64,000 bases of DNA from Trichosporon coremiiforme (GCA_039545355.1 BCJJ01000012.1:1071067-1135066); one strand, 5' to 3'. Shown: positions 10,994-23,503, counted from the stretch's first letter. The notes: generated by a model not told the origin, from the letters alone. Program-made: numbers and translations.

Positions 10994-11901
10994 TTCTTTT
11001 GCATCTTTTGACGTCTCTGACGATGCCGAAGGTGTTCGAGGGTTCCGGCGTGGCTTGGAGGGTTTGACGGGTGGTGGACGAATGACGGTCGCTGGTGGCG
11101 GCGGTCGTGAGGGGCGGATGTTTTGGGGTGGTCACCGGGGAGAGTCTGGCGGGACATTCACTTGGACGTGCACTCTGCGCTGTATCTGGGGTACAGGGCC
11201 TGTGCTTCTGCACTCATGACGGTGAGGTCAGCGACAACGACAGCTCATCGCAGATTACAGATCTCCATCGAACTCATCGCGGATTGAAGATAGCCCAGGC
11301 GGCATCTCAACCTCAGAATTAACCGAGCCGAAGATCGCCGCGATGTTTTCGAACTTCTGCTCTCTGCATTCCGCCCCCTGTCCTCTGAATCCTCCCTGCA
11401 TGCATACTGGGACCCCAGATTAGCTGCATGACAATACATATATTCCTGAAATACCTGACCCGCCCATCTGGAAGGACTGTGGGGAGACGAAGCCAGGTGG
11501 TCCAGTTTGGGCATAGTGGGCGACCCGCCGATGTTTTCCGCGTTGGGCGCCATGGAGACTGGGCGTACGGCATCCTTCGGCACTTGCGATCATGAGATCC
11601 GCAGATAAGAGTCAGCTGACCGATACCTCGTATCTGATCGCAGAACGTGCCGCCCGCCTTCACCTGCGGCGTTGGGCAATGGAGTGCATGACTCGGGCGC
11701 TGATAGTGAGGTACAGGCGAACATCGGCTGCGGGGCCGCCCACCGTGCCCGACTCGGTGGACCCGGGTCGGAGTGTCCCACCAGTCTCGGAGCTCAGAGC
11801 ACCGTTAGTGCACAGCGTAGCAACACGTAGCATGAAGCATGGGACGGGCAAGCTTATAAGCCCCCTGTCTCCTGATGACTACCTGACACCTCCACACGAC
11901 G
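10994..11901. other. Pol III terminator then intergenic region
   Basis: TTCTTTT directly after the tRNA serves as its likely terminator. The rest is upstream sequence of the transporter gene, with no gene recognised. Confidence 0.4.
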
Positions 11902-13436
11902 ATGCCGCCTCCATTCGAACTAACCTCGGCCACCCCCTACGTTGGGACAACCAAGCCCCCCTCGACCCGCTCGGAGAAGTATCTCGACGAGAAAGCAGCG
12001 TACACTGTCGAAGTCGGCTCTGTCGCGGCGCTCGAACCTCATACCGACGCCGTGTTCGGTGAAATAGGCGATGGCGGGCCCAATTATCGCGGTGTCGGGT
12101 GGAAGGGCGCTTGCGTGCTCATGGTGAAAGCGAATGTGGGACTGGGCGTGCTCTCCCTGCCGGTCGTCATGCATACGCTTGGCATGGTGCCGGGCATCAT
12201 CATCATCATCGCTGTCCAGGTGATCGTAACTTGTAAGTGGGGAGAAGGGAGAAGAGAGGAGGGAGCTGATGACAAGGGGCCAACTACCAGATTGGCCAGT
12301 TCAAGTTGAGACATCCCGAGGTGTACTCCCTCTCGGACGCCGGGCGGATCATGTGGGGCAAGCTCGGCGGAGAGGTGCTCGGCATCATCTTCTCTCTGTA
12401 CATGTGAGTTCAAGTCGCCTCTGTATCCCAGCCGCTGACAGGCAGGATCTTCGTCTCCGGCAGCGCCATCATCGCCGTCTCCGTCTCCCTGAACGCCGTC
12501 TCGCTGCACGCAGCCTGTACGGCCATCTTCGTCCTGGTGTCAGCAGTGTGCGGCTTCCTCCTCGCCTCGATCCCGACTCTAGGGCAGATAACCTGGTTGG
12601 GGTGGGTCGGCGTCATCTCCATCTTCGCGTCGATCATGACCCTCACCATCGCCGTTGGGTTACAGGACCGGCCGTCGGACGCCCCGCTCCCGCCTCTACC
12701 TTGGGACGCGGACGTGCGCATCGCGGCAAACCCCGTCTTCAGCTCGGCCATGACGGCAATAGGCAGCGTGCTCTTCGCAGCGGCCGCGACGCCGACCTTC
12801 TTCGGCATCGTGGCCGAAATGCGCGATCCGCGGGAATACACCAAAGCCCTGTTGATTGGGCAGACGGGCGTCACTGTGTTCTACGTCGTGATCGCTGCGG
12901 TCGTGTACGGATTTTGCGGGCAGTATGTCTCCTCTCCTGCGCTTGGAAGTGCCGGCCCCTTGCTGAAGCGGATCAGCTATGGATTGGCCATTCCCGCCCT
13001 CCTCGTCAGCTTGACGCTATACACGCACATCCCGGCCAAATATGTGTTTGTCAGAGTCCTGCGGGGCAGGTGGAAGTATCACCTCGCGCATCCGACCAAG
13101 ATCCACTGGATGGCTTGGCTCGGCGCGACGAGCGGATGCACGCTCATTGCGTACATTATCGCCAGCGGCATTCCCGTCTTTGGCAGTCTGATCTCGTTCA
13201 TAGGCGCCATCTTCTGCCCCACCGTTTGCATGGTGCCGTACACGTTCATGTGGTTCCATGACCATCCCGAGTGGAGGACGAGCCTCAAGACGAGGGTTGT
13301 CGCCGGCATCAATGTGTTCATCATCGTTGCTGGCGTCTTCCTCACTGTCGCGGGGACTTATGGCTCTATCGTGGACCTGATCTCGGCCGTGGCCGACCGG
13401 CCCTGGTCGTGCGCGGACAACTCGAATTCGGTGTAG
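11902..13436 (+). CDS. Amino-acid transporter, AAAP (Aa_trans/AVT) family
   Basis: Three exons (11902-12232, 12277-12403, 12446-13436) give 482 residues. The N-terminal cytosolic ~65 residues precede the family hallmark: WKGACVLMVKANVGLGVLSLP, then LGMVPGIIII and WANYQIGQFKLRHPEVYSLSDAG. About ten to eleven hydrophobic segments follow, ending VVAGINVFIIVAGVFLTVAGTYGSI. The family moves neutral amino acids across the plasma or vacuolar membrane with protons. The substrate is not readable from sequence. The first acceptor was set at 12276 because it restores W-A-N-Y-Q before IGQFK; a later CAG breaks frame. It converges with the lipase gene, with 113 bp between stops. Confidence 0.9.
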
Positions 13437-13549
13437 ATGGCTGTTGTGAGGTGAAGTCAAAGATCAGTACAGTCCAGGCGGACGTTGTGTCAAGATGTTA
13501 CATGCTATGATTAATGCCAATGCCAAAATGTCTAACAGTCTTCTAACTC

Positions 13550-15578
13550 TTACAGTCCCTCTTCGCGCAGCTTGAGCATGAGACCGCCGTAGAACCGCGC
13601 AAGGTCAAACTTGTCCCGCACAACCTTCTTCAGCGTCTTGCCCTCGGCCGACTTCTCTGGCCGCTCGATCTCGGCCTTTGCGTCCTTGTACTGCCGCGTC
13701 TCCTGTCCGTCCTTCTTGTCTCCCGGGAAGATGTCGGAGACCCAGTCGACGAGCTGACCGACGTGTGCGAGGTCCCAGCCCTTGTCCTTCGGACTTCCCT
13801 CGGCAGTGGCCGCAGGTGAGGACATCGCGCGCGCAGTCGCAAGATCCTTGTCATGCTGTTGCGAAGACTCGAGTTGCGGGTCCTTCTTGTTCGAGTCCGG
13901 ACCTGAACCTGCCAGACCAAGCGCCTGCCAGTCCCCGCTGCGAGCCTCTTCATCCTCAACCTTGAACGCGCCGTGTTGCGGCCAGAGACCGCCCTCGCCG
14001 CGCAGGTCCCAGTGGTGGCACCCGTCGACGACGCCGAGGAAGTCACCCCACTTCGCACTCGCAACGGACACCAGTCCATCGTTGCCCTCGTACTGCTGTC
14101 CGGGGAGCACCTCGGTTGATGGGTACCCCCGCTCGGCAGCCGAGTCGAGCACAAGCTTAGTGAACCACAGCGGGTGCAGCACCGACATCTTGGACACGCG
14201 GCCAGCGACGGAGTAGTACTTGACGTTCGGGTCGTCGGGCGTGTTCGGGTTGAAGTAGTCGTTCATGTAGCTCGTGGTGAGGTTGTGGTACGCGGGCGAG
14301 TCGAAGATGTTGAGCAGGTAGTTGGTGAGTCCTGACGTGAAGGACGAGAACGCGTCCGTGTTCTTCTTCGCTTCAGCCTCGCGGGCTTCGCGCGTCAGAA
14401 GTGGCGACTTCATCGTGAAGGGGAGATACTTGGCGGCGGCAGCGATGCGGTCGTCGGCGTTCTTGACCGACGGCGGTGCAATCGAACCGACACCAATGTT
14501 GGCAGCGCACCAGTCCATAAACGGCGAGCCGCGGTGTGGTGTCGCGATCGTCATCAGACTCAACGGCTTGTACTCCTTCGGCTTGATCGTGGAAATCAGG
14601 TGCCGGCAGTCGAGGCCACCCATCGAGTGCGCGACAAAGTTGACTCCGACACCTCTCGGGAGGTACGACTTGAGGAACTCGTGCATCTGCTGAGCACGTT
14701 CTTGGATTGAGCCAGTGCTGAAAGCGCGTCAGCAATGGGACCAAACACAGCCACAGCCACGCGATTGATATTATGTTGTTGCCACCCCCAAGGGCAATCA
14801 AGCGCAGGGCTCCACACACTAATCGGTCAAGCCACCGAAATGCGTGTCACGCCCCAAAAGTAAACAAATACCAATAGCCACTCACCCTTTGACGCCGACG
14901 ACGACAACCTTTGCTCCCATGCGATCGCGCAACACCTCAAGCACGGATGCCCAGTAGTGCAGCTTGAGCGACGGGAACAGTGGAATCGGTGTTGCTGTAG
15001 AGAAGCCGTAGAGTCCTGCGCCACGTCAGCCACGGTAATGCATGGGTCCAAGCGGTGTACCGGTCGCTTGATCGTACCCGCCCGGCTCTCGAGCCGTCAA
15101 ACCCCTATAGCCCCACAACTAGTGTGTGGGGCCGCAAGCGAGCGGCCCGGTCCAACTCACCATGGCACAGCACGACGATCTCCTTTGGCGGTGTCGTGCT
15201 CCCCGGGAGGAAGGCGCGTTCGTCGTTCATCAGCCGGTAGATGTCCATGTTCTCTGGTGGATACCGCGGATCCGGGAATTTGTCGGGGTATGGCGGGAGG
15301 TCTTCAAGTTCGGTTTCGGTGTGTAGGCCCTCGAACTTGTCCGCGGACGTCGGCTTGAAGGCAAGAGTAGCAGACGAGCCGCCCGCAGCGGCCGTCATGT
15401 ACTCCTTCTTCTTCGGCTGAGCCAGTGGCTTGCGCATTCGCGGGGCGTAGATGATCTGGGCGGCGCGAGCCTGGGCAGCCTTGCGGCGCGCCTGCAGCCC
15501 CGGGGCCGTCTCGATCCACCACTGGACCACATAGCGGGCCAGTTGGATGTAGCGGAATGGCGAGAGGGTAGCAGGCAT
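13550..15578 (-). CDS. TGL2: Triacylglycerol lipase, TGL2-like alpha/beta hydrolase
   Basis: Three exons (15578-15161, 15015-14886, 14717-13550) give 571 residues. After a basic N-terminal segment that could direct it to mitochondria come the strand-turn elements VVLCHGLYGF (oxyanion loop) and VVVVGVKGTGSIQERAQQM. The nucleophile elbow is VNFVAHSMGGLDCRHL, with Ser near residue 214. Candidate triad partners are Asp in EGNDGLVS and His in DGCHHWDL. Yeast Tgl2 is a mitochondrial lipase of this shape, and the symbol is given by similarity of layout. The C-terminal ~120 residues are charged and low complexity. Two CACGTG boxes lie 0.36-0.5 kb upstream, as in the mitochondrial-gene promoter near 39 kb. 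Introns here (145 and 168 nt) are longer than the local norm. Confidence 0.85.
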
Positions 15579-17822
15579 GGCGAAGGATGCCTTGGAGGCG
15601 GTGGCGAGGTCGGGGAAGGCGAGGTAAAGGAGGGGGTCGGAAAGTTGGTGGCGAGAAGAGGATAAGCTTTGGGCGACCAGCTCAGCTGTTTGGACTGGCT
15701 GGTGCCCGGAGACGTCGTGTTGGCGGTGCCAAGGGGGGTGTTTGTGTGCCGGTAGAGTGGTGGCCAGTGAGTAGTTGCTGTGAGAGTGATGAGCAGGAAG
15801 GAAGAGTGCTGTAGGATGCTCGCGGGGTGATCAACGTGCATGCTGCGTCCTGACTGGACTGGTCGTAGTGTCGCCTTGCTGTGTGGTCCGACTTTTGATC
15901 CGATTAGCTTTGGGGAGTGCCAGGGCAGTTAATAGACGCCACGTGCAGATTAGGATTGGCTAATGAGACGGAGGAATGGGGAATCAGGAAAAGGGCAAAG
16001 GGCGGCCAAGGGGGCAAGGAAAACAATCAGGGTGCTCGAGTGGGTGGCAAAAATAAGGGTCTGGAGCCAATCACGTGATGCTGCCTCCACCTCTCCACTG
16101 CACCACTGGGGCGATGGGCCGTCGATGGGTCGGGCGCAAAAAGGGGGAGTGCGGAGCTGGTGACGTCAGGTAGAGGGCACGCTGCGTGTCACCCTCCGTT
16201 CGTCGTGAGTTCACGCCGTCCACTCCCGACCCCAATGTTCAGACGCATCGTCCGCTCCGACACACTCAGGACTCCGTACCCGTCATGTCGTCATGCGCTG
16301 CCGGGGTCTGGCCAGTGAGCTCCGGAATGAACACAGCAACAACGCACAGCGCGGTGCAAATCGCGGTGTCAAAACTGCATTGTCACAGTGGGGAACTGGC
16401 GTGTTGCCCGATCACCCACGTGCTAGGCCCGATCAATGCGACTGCCCGACGAGTCGGACCAGGAACATCCCGTCCACGGCACTGCGAACGACGCGACCCA
16501 ACACGTTCGAACCATAAACATGCACGCGCCGCGGTTCACACGGAGTACGCGTTGGTCTCCTCCAATACTTAGCACATCCGGCGACGGTGGAGGAGGCGGA
16601 TCTGGCCGAGAGGCTCGGTCAGTCAAAAGTCTACTCGGAGGTAGCAGGGAAGCGCATGCATATCCGACGGACAACCTAGCTCTCTCACACCAGTTACGAG
16701 CTTGCAGCAACGCAGAAACGGCCTTGCAGGCAACGCCGGATTCTGCTATGGCCGGTGGACAACTCATCCTTTGCTCCCAATCGAACAACCGATGCAGACC
16801 TTCAAGAGCTCAACATAAGCACTCAGCACAATGACGACCCGCTATCGCACTGGTAAGAAACCCCTCACGTGGCTTCCCACCTATATGCTTCCAAGGAAGT
16901 ACAACGCCAACCTACATCCACCCTTACAGGGCCGACTACCACCACACACCTGGGCGGCACCATCAACTACGTTCACTCACCTATCCTTGCATGCACAAGG
17001 TCCGTAATGCATTCGTAGAACGCCGCAGCGCCTTGGCCGAACTTAGCATACCTGGAAAAGGATGCATGGCCTGCATCAGGCATTTTTCGTAATTTCTGTG
17101 TATTTCGGGGCGAGAGCCACACTTATGCACGCCTTCTTCATGATGAATGCACGCTGAGCACCATCACCTGCGAACAGAGACAGGGTTGCGCACACGAGTG
17201 CAACGCTGCCGATGGCTGGCTGGTCGACACACACGAGGCTGCGCACTGAAGCGTCGGCTCAGCACACACTTAGGAGGGCGCCAGGCGTGGGTAAAACCAC
17301 CGCTCCTCACCCAGATGCCAGGCAAACCCAAAGCTACACCCTCGAAGAAGAAATCAGACCTTCCTCCATGTGCGAGTAGAGCACTGCCATTCCTCCGACA
17401 CCTCCGGAGATGCGTTGCAGTGCACTCTTCCAGTGTCGAGGTTTGGCCGCGACCACCGTCCATACCACACTGCGCCCCGAGAGTTCACCTGATGTGCGCA
17501 TTTCACTACCCAAAGCAGGGCAACTGACGAACGTCCGCGTACTCTGTTTATCCTTGGATCTGCTCCGGACCTTCGTACTCGCTTCCTTGCATCTCTTTAC
17601 TGCACCCCCGTGCCCGACTCGCGCTCGTCGCGCTCTGGCGCGAGCTCCAAATGTGCCTTTCTCTCCGGCCTGCTGTGTGCTCGCCGTCGCCTCTGGCGAG
17701 CATATGACGAGCAACGTCTGACGCTTTCTTCCTCACCAACGAACTTCTCTTCAACTTCCCCAAAACCCTCTCCAATCCCAACTCAAACTCTCTAACGCGA
17801 CATCAACTCGAGCGAAAACACC
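15579..17822. other. Long intergenic region between divergent genes
   Basis: Holds two CACGTG boxes close to the lipase. From about 16.2 to 17.8 kb there are only short, unsupported ORFs. No RNA gene or transposon remnant recognised. Confidence 0.4.
15940..16077. promoter_or_regulatory. Two CACGTG (E-box) elements upstream of the lipase gene
   Basis: CACGTG at 15940-15945 and again at 16072-16077, the latter as TCACGTGATG. The same ten bases occur in the ATP17/GGC1 promoter. This is the site class bound by Cbf1/USF-type bHLH factors; binding is inferred. Confidence 0.45.
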
Positions 17823-18068
17823 ATGAGCACCAGCCAGGACAACCAGCAGGATCATCCCACGGTCCACTACTACTGCACCGGATGCGGCTGTGCCGTGTAC
17901 ATCAACTACGCGCAGGGCCGCGACAACGGCGACTTGTGCATCACCTGTTAGTCTCCCCTCCCCTTGCTCTCAGCCCACATTCCAGTATATAGAAGGAGCA
18001 CCGAAAGGAAGCTGACACCAGGCGTGTACTCTCCCAAGAAGGACGAAGAGGAGGAGAAGGACGAGTAG
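17823..18068 (+). CDS. 56-residue zinc-ribbon-like microprotein
   Basis: Two exons (17823-17946 and 18022-18068) joined by a 75-nt intron with CTGACACCAG at its 3' end. The product has a polar head (MSTSQDNQQDHPT). A four-cysteine core follows (YYCTGCGCAVYINYAQ...DLCITCVYSP), then a lysine/glutamate tail (KKDEEEEKDE). The two CxxC pairs about 18 residues apart fit a single zinc ribbon. It resembles RNA polymerase small zinc subunits only in design: the RPC10/RPB12 consensus is absent and the tail is acidic rather than basic. The gene is too short for an ordinary ORF scan because the first exon reads into a stop just past the donor. Function unknown. Confidence 0.75.
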
Positions 18069-21000
18069 AGTTGCGAGCCTAGACAAGTACCAACGCGATC
18101 CGGACGATCCCTCGGGGGCGTCTGGAACCTAGCCTACCGCTCTGTTGTACATATAGTCCAAATGTGAATGTATAGTGGGAACCCCCTGATTTTGGTGCTG
18201 GAGCGGCTGCACATGAGCTTGAGGAGAGCTGTGCTGATAGGACGAGCTTGCATGAAATTATCTCACTTATGCTGGTAGGTTAATACAGTACACGGCTCTG
18301 ACATGGGAGGCCCGCGGCTCGGGTCGCACGGAGTGAGCTCGACCCAGGCCATCACCGCTAAAGATCACGTATGCTGCGTACCGCTGTGTCAGGCGCGAAC
18401 AACTGCTGTGTGCTCGATGACGACCGAAATGCACTAGAGCTGCTGCCGTGTCCACTATCCGGTCATCAAACTTGCGGCCGCGATGCATGTCGCGATGCAT
18501 GTATACGACCGACATCTCAAGCATGTGGAGGAGTGCATCCAATTTTGCACCACCGAGTTCATAGAACCTGCACCCCCGTTATGCACGCATTGCATCCATA
18601 CGCCGATTGCGACTGATGGTCTTCGCTTCCGTCGCCCCAAGGGGTGGATGTGAAACGCACAGATCGTGTGCCACACGCACCTCCTGAGATATTTCTCACC
18701 AGATCAAGTCGTCATTGGGTTTCCTCTGGTCTCCCACCTCCTCTCCCAGTGCACTTCCCAGATGCTCCGCCTACTCCGTCTGCTCCGTGTGCTTCGCTGC
18801 ACCGCTTCACCGCTGCGTACCTGCAGTGCTGCAGCGCGGCAGCTCTGGGCTGCACGCGTATCCCCCCAGCTGCCAGTGTATATCAGCCGCAACTGCCCGG
18901 AATGTTCTTTCAACAACACTTCTCAGCTCACCCGACAACAACAACAATAATCCAGCTTGCACAGCACATCTTCACTTCGATATCTCCCAGCTCAACCGCG
19001 ACGATCCCAACTAATATAATATGGACCAGGCCGACCGTCTCTACGGTGCGCCCTGCTCTGCTGCTTCTGCAGACTGTCGCCGCCCTTCCGCCTCCGACTA
19101 CGCCGTGGTCCCCGGTCGAGTCGGATGACGGCGTCAACGTCCACAATTGCAAGCTGCATTATGGTATGCGAGCTGACTCCAGGCATGTGGGCTCTGTGCT
19201 TCGTTTGAGGTGAACCGAAATTGAGGCCAAAGGGCCGGCTGCTGCCTAATTCGGTGGTGCTGGGAGGTGCTTGACGGTGCCTCTATACACAGGAAGCGTC
19301 TCGCCTCCTCTGCGGCTTGTGAGCATCCCCATATACAGCTTCAATGAACAAGGCGCTTTAGCTGACGGCAGTTATGTGGACATGAGGTTCTGCTTGCACT
19401 GGCAGCGGATCACTTGAAATCACGTGGATGTTAACCGATTCGGCCAAGCCCGTCGAGGGTGTCCGACTCCTGCTGTGGTGGCAAGGTTTTGTTCTGCGGC
19501 TTGTGGGTCTTCCTCACTTGCAGCTGCATGACTACCGCAGAAGCTGACGGCAGTCATGTGGGGCACAGAGTCCTGCAGGGTCCGAGAGCAGGAGCGATTG
19601 GCCACCGGAGAACACCCTGCTAGGCGGAGACCTCCTCGTCCCGCTCGTGTCGCCGACCAGTGCCCCCGCCTGTGAGTTCTCACATCTAGCTGTGTGGTGA
19701 CCGCACATCGGGCTGATAACAATTTGAAGGTGTATATGGACTAGTGAAATGGCCACCCACCACCAGTGAGTCTACGCTCACTGCTCATCCACAAACGAGA
19801 TCCAGTTGACGCCAGAATGCGGACTCGCCAAAACACGCAAGGTGCCGGGAGAGCTACTGGCTCTCAGAAGGCTTCAACCGACGCTCCAGGTGGGGGCTAT
19901 GGGAGACACGCCAGCGACCCTCCTTCCGTTACAGGAGCTTCTCGGTCGTCCGCATCGTCCTCTGCCTCGCGTACATCGTCTGCCTGCCGATGACGATGGC
20001 GGTGGACGGAGGGGAGAGGCTTCGTGCCTTCCCCAAAGGTTGCAGGTGCAAGTGCGCCACAAGCGGCGGGATGTTGTGAGTCCTCCGCATACGACCTCCA
20101 GCTTCGCTCTGTTCACCGTAGAAGCTGACGACAGGGGCTGTCTGTCCCCTGGAATCAAGTCGTTTTCGAGTTGTACGCCAAATGGCTTCCAACAGCCGCC
20201 CCCACCCGGCCCTCAATCTGGAGGGTGCGAGGCGGAGAATCTGGGTCTGAGTCCTCACGTTTGTGGGTGGTCTCAGGGTGCACCTTCCTTGTCTGTGAGT
20301 CCCTCTCCTCTCCCTCCAGCTTGTCCCTGCAGCCTCCCAGCTGATCCCAGGCATGTGGGCTTCAAATCGTTTCGAAGCGTGAGGCGGGGGCGATCATAAG
20401 AAGGTCGAGATCACGACCCCCCGCCACCATCTGAGCACCGCACACTCAATTCTCGCTGGACCCATGTGGTTAGAGAGGAGATGTCCCAACGCCGCCGGCC
20501 AAAACGAGAACCAGCACACGGGTAGGCTTGGGATCCCTCCCGTCCACCCCCGTTCACTATCGCAACAGACTGTAGGTCACCTTGTCTATTGTCCTAGCTT
20601 GGCGTGTCTACTGCGCTTAGCTGATTAAAAACCTCGTCTGTCGGCGGCCCCGACAACCGCTGCGCGGCGGCGGTTGCATGTTTGGCCTAGCACGGGGCAG
20701 GGTGGCCGTGGTCGTTCTGATGGCTCTTTGGGGTTCGCCCCCAGCCCGTCCTGAAATGAATGGCGGAGCCTATGATTGGATGGGCTGCTGGTGCTGGGTC
20801 TGCTGCTGCTGTCGGTGCTGCTGCTGTTGCTATTGCTGTTACTGGGGCTCCAGCCAACACTGAGGATCTCGTGGCTGCGGCTGCTGCTGTTACTGTTACT
20901 GTTACTGTGGGTGCTGGAGCTGGAGTTGCTGGAACCAAAGTCTGACACCGAGATTCCAGACATCGGAACAGCGCCTGGGCGCTGTCAACGCCCTTAACCC

Positions 21001-21893
21001 GAAATGTGAACCTAGGAAGCGTGTTGAAAGGCGGGGCTCGGATCTGATTCACCATCGGAGGATCCGTCCACACATCAGACACAGTTGGTAGAGTCGTGTT
21101 GGAGGTTTACACCCAATTTCCTTGAATGAGATCCGTCCTTTCATTAGTTGAATGCTCATTTGGTAACGGCCGAGATGTCATACAGTGGTTTCCAGATTCC
21201 ATTTCGGTTATGCAAGAATATCCTCGATATTCCCAAAAATTTCGAAAAGTCACTGATGCCATTACATGCTGATACGCGGAACTCAGGAAACAATGCTTCG
21301 GAGGATAAGAGGATGGGGCTCTCAAGAATTACTGATGCACAATGAGTGTGGACGCAGCACTATAGCAAACCACCTGTGCATCACAGTACACCGTGCCCGA
21401 GCACACACGCTCGCTGTCGACATGCAGGATCTCCGCTCGCTCGCTCGCTCACCCTTCGCTCCCCCACATTTGATCATCGCAACCAAGGACCTGCTCTGGA
21501 ACCACTGATGCCCATGTCATTGCCCAAAGGGGCGCTTGGTGCGGCGCCGCCTCCAGTTCTGCACCCATCTACACACTCCTGCGCCGTCGCACATGGTGTG
21601 CAGATTTCTGACATTCCCCAATGTGCGCAAGATACATTCTTTCGCGAGTTGCATCAGGTGCGCTTCGATCTTTAGAGTGATTTGAAGTGGTTCAATCTGT
21701 ACTGTAAAGACCTACCGCACGTTGTCCATCAGCTCTTGTGGCTGCTTTCACTCCTTTGTAAGCGTCACGTCGTAACTCATCCTTTGACAATCCATCCTCA
21801 TCCCCTCATCTACCTAACCAGACCTTCCCTTCAACACCCCACCTGCGCTCTTTGCACATCATCTAGGAGTACAAACCTAAGTCAGACGTAATC
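18069..21893. other. Gene-poor 3.8-kb region
   Basis: Contains a CTG/CAG-rich block near 20.8-20.9 kb and several unsupported ORFs. One at 18644-19213 lacks any domain or credible splice structure; TA-rich sequence near 19012 could be a promoter. Nothing I can call a gene. Confidence 0.35.
20780..20912. repeat. Imperfect CTG/CTGTTA trinucleotide-rich tract
   Basis: Repeated CTG, TTG and TTACTG units on the plus strand produce Leu-, Ala- or Thr/Val-rich ORFs in several frames on both strands. That pattern is expected of a microsatellite rather than a gene. Confidence 0.6.
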
Positions 21894-22307
21894 ATGAGCT
21901 TTAGAAACGACGACCCCGCCAAGATCGCCTGGCCGAATCTCGAAACGGCGACAGCTCGTGGCATCAGCGACACCGACAAACGTGAACGGGCCGCAAAGGC
22001 GATTCACCCGGAGAAGAGCTTCGTTCAGAGTTCCCTCATGTGGGCGCTGTTCTACCGCGCATCTGTTGCTGCTCGCGACTACGAGGCAGAGGAGGCTTAC
22101 AAGTCGTGGCAGGAAATGCTCGCGCGCCGCGAGACGTATGGTCGCCCCAGGGTGGACCCTTTCAACTTCTTGGTCAAGGGCAAAGAGAACATGTACAACT
22201 TCCACCGTAAGCAGGCCGACGAGTGCCGCCAGTCCTCCCGTCGCGCCGACCAGGATTACATCGACACGTTCGCTCAAGACTGGAGGCAGGAGCGCAGAAC
22301 CCGTTAG
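21894..22307 (+). CDS. Small charged protein, tandem family member 1
   Basis: Single exon, 137 residues (MSFRNDDPAKIAWPNLETA). Shared blocks with the gene at 23060: KAIHPEKSFVQSSLMWALFYR against KSVHPDSDWMRDSLFMAWGHR, then VDPFNFLVKGKENMYNFH against VDPYGFETRHHESVYQRA, then RRADQDYIDTFAQDWRQERR against RQFDDRYISAYQQEDYFRR. Predominantly helical and charged, with no signal peptide and no membrane segment. I recognise no family. The shared pattern between two adjacent, same-strand copies makes both credible as genes. Probably cytosolic or nuclear; function unknown. Confidence 0.7.
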   Translation: MSFRNDDPAKIAWPNLETATARGISDTDKRERAAKAIHPEKSFVQSSLMWALFYRASVAARDYEAEEAYKSWQEMLARRETYGRPRVDPFNFLVKGKENMYNFHRKQADECRQSSRRADQDYIDTFAQDWRQERRTR

Positions 22308-23059
22308 TAGACGAATGAGTGGGAAGTGTTGTGCCGATCGTGCAGCTGACGCTACAGGGTTGAGCTCATAGGCTCCAAATAATCTCCCGAGATCCTACTC
22401 GCAGTGCCAGCGCTCCAGGAGGCTTCCGGTGATGAACAACAAGGTCTGGCCTCTGCACGGCACCCAGGTGTACGCCTCCCCACAAAAAAGTCTTCATTCT
22501 GCTCTTTGTACTTCTTCATGTAAATACTTGACGTTACATCCCGGCCGCTGTGCAAAGGCTGACGAGACACATGATTCCGCGCGCTCACGTTCTACGCGCT
22601 TCTCATGATTCTGCCTGTTTACGTTTCTCGTGCTTTGGGCCGCTCGACACCAGTCCTTTCTCCTCCAGAACCGCCATGACTGTCAAGCTCCGCCCCTCAA
22701 AGAAACTTTCGCACGGCACGTCGCGCTCTTCTCGCCCCTGTCTACACACCTCCGCATTGCCGCAGCGAGTACCCACACAGCTGGAATCTCCGAATGTGCA
22801 TAGCGTGCGCTCGCCAGTCGTCTCGTGCGCTACGTGGAGATGTGGTGCTGGCCAAGACAGTCGTATAAGAGACGGCCATCGTTGTCTCGTCTTTCCTTGA
22901 CTCTTTGCGGTTACTCCATCCTACCTAACTTCCCCACCACCACCTAGCTTCTTCCATACTTCACATTTCGAAGGTCCACTGCCTTGTCGCCCCTCGGTTC
23001 TCTTTTACGCAACTCCATCTCACTATCTGTCACACGTGTTCGACCCCTCAAACCGCATC
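22308..23059. other. Intergenic spacer between tandem paralogs
   Basis: Promoter region of the second copy. A C/T-rich stretch (about 22900-23035) precedes its ATG, as is common before fungal start codons. Confidence 0.45.
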
Positions 23060-23503
23060 ATGACGAACCAGCCCTTCCATATGACCTTCCCTACCAGGGA
23101 GGCTAAGGCGAGGCTGACCATGGCGACGCCCGCCAACGCCGACACAATCCCAAAGCGCATGGCTCTCGCGAAGTCGGTCCACCCCGACAGCGACTGGATG
23201 CGTGACAGTCTTTTCATGGCTTGGGGTCACCGCCTTGGGCTGGCTGCGTACGAGGACGAGGTCAAGAAGGCGCTACAGCAGCTTAATGACCACCGCGCTC
23301 GCTGCACCAAGGAGGGTGCTGTCAATGTCGACCCCTACGGCTTCGAGACAAGGCATCACGAGAGCGTCTACCAGCGCGCTTTCAGTTACCTCGAATCACG
23401 CAAGGAATCGTCCCGCCAGTTTGACGACCGCTACATCTCCGCGTATCAGCAGGAGGACTATTTCAGGCGCTACCCCAATCGTCTTCATCTGGTTAGGAAG
23501 TAA
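23060..23503 (+). CDS. Small charged protein, tandem family member 2
   Basis: Single exon, 147 residues from the ATG at 23060 (MTNQPFHMTFPTREAKARL). An upstream in-frame ATG at 23036 is possible, but the later one sits where the paralog's N-terminus begins. Aligned with the copy at 21894 through the (K/A)xHPxxxxxxxSLxxA block, the VDPxxF block and the C-terminal DxxYIxxxxQ block. The two are well diverged, so the duplication is old. No known domain. The C-terminus has a short extension (YPNRLHLVRK) missing from copy 1. Confidence 0.7.
   Translation: MTNQPFHMTFPTREAKARLTMATPANADTIPKRMALAKSVHPDSDWMRDSLFMAWGHRLGLAAYEDEVKKALQQLNDHRARCTKEGAVNVDPYGFETRHHESVYQRAFSYLESRKESSRQFDDRYISAYQQEDYFRRYPNRLHLVRK

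Noticed and set aside
18644..19213. 189-codon plus-strand ORF
   Set aside because: Pro/Ser/Thr-rich mixture with several short overlapping frames; no credible start context or homology.
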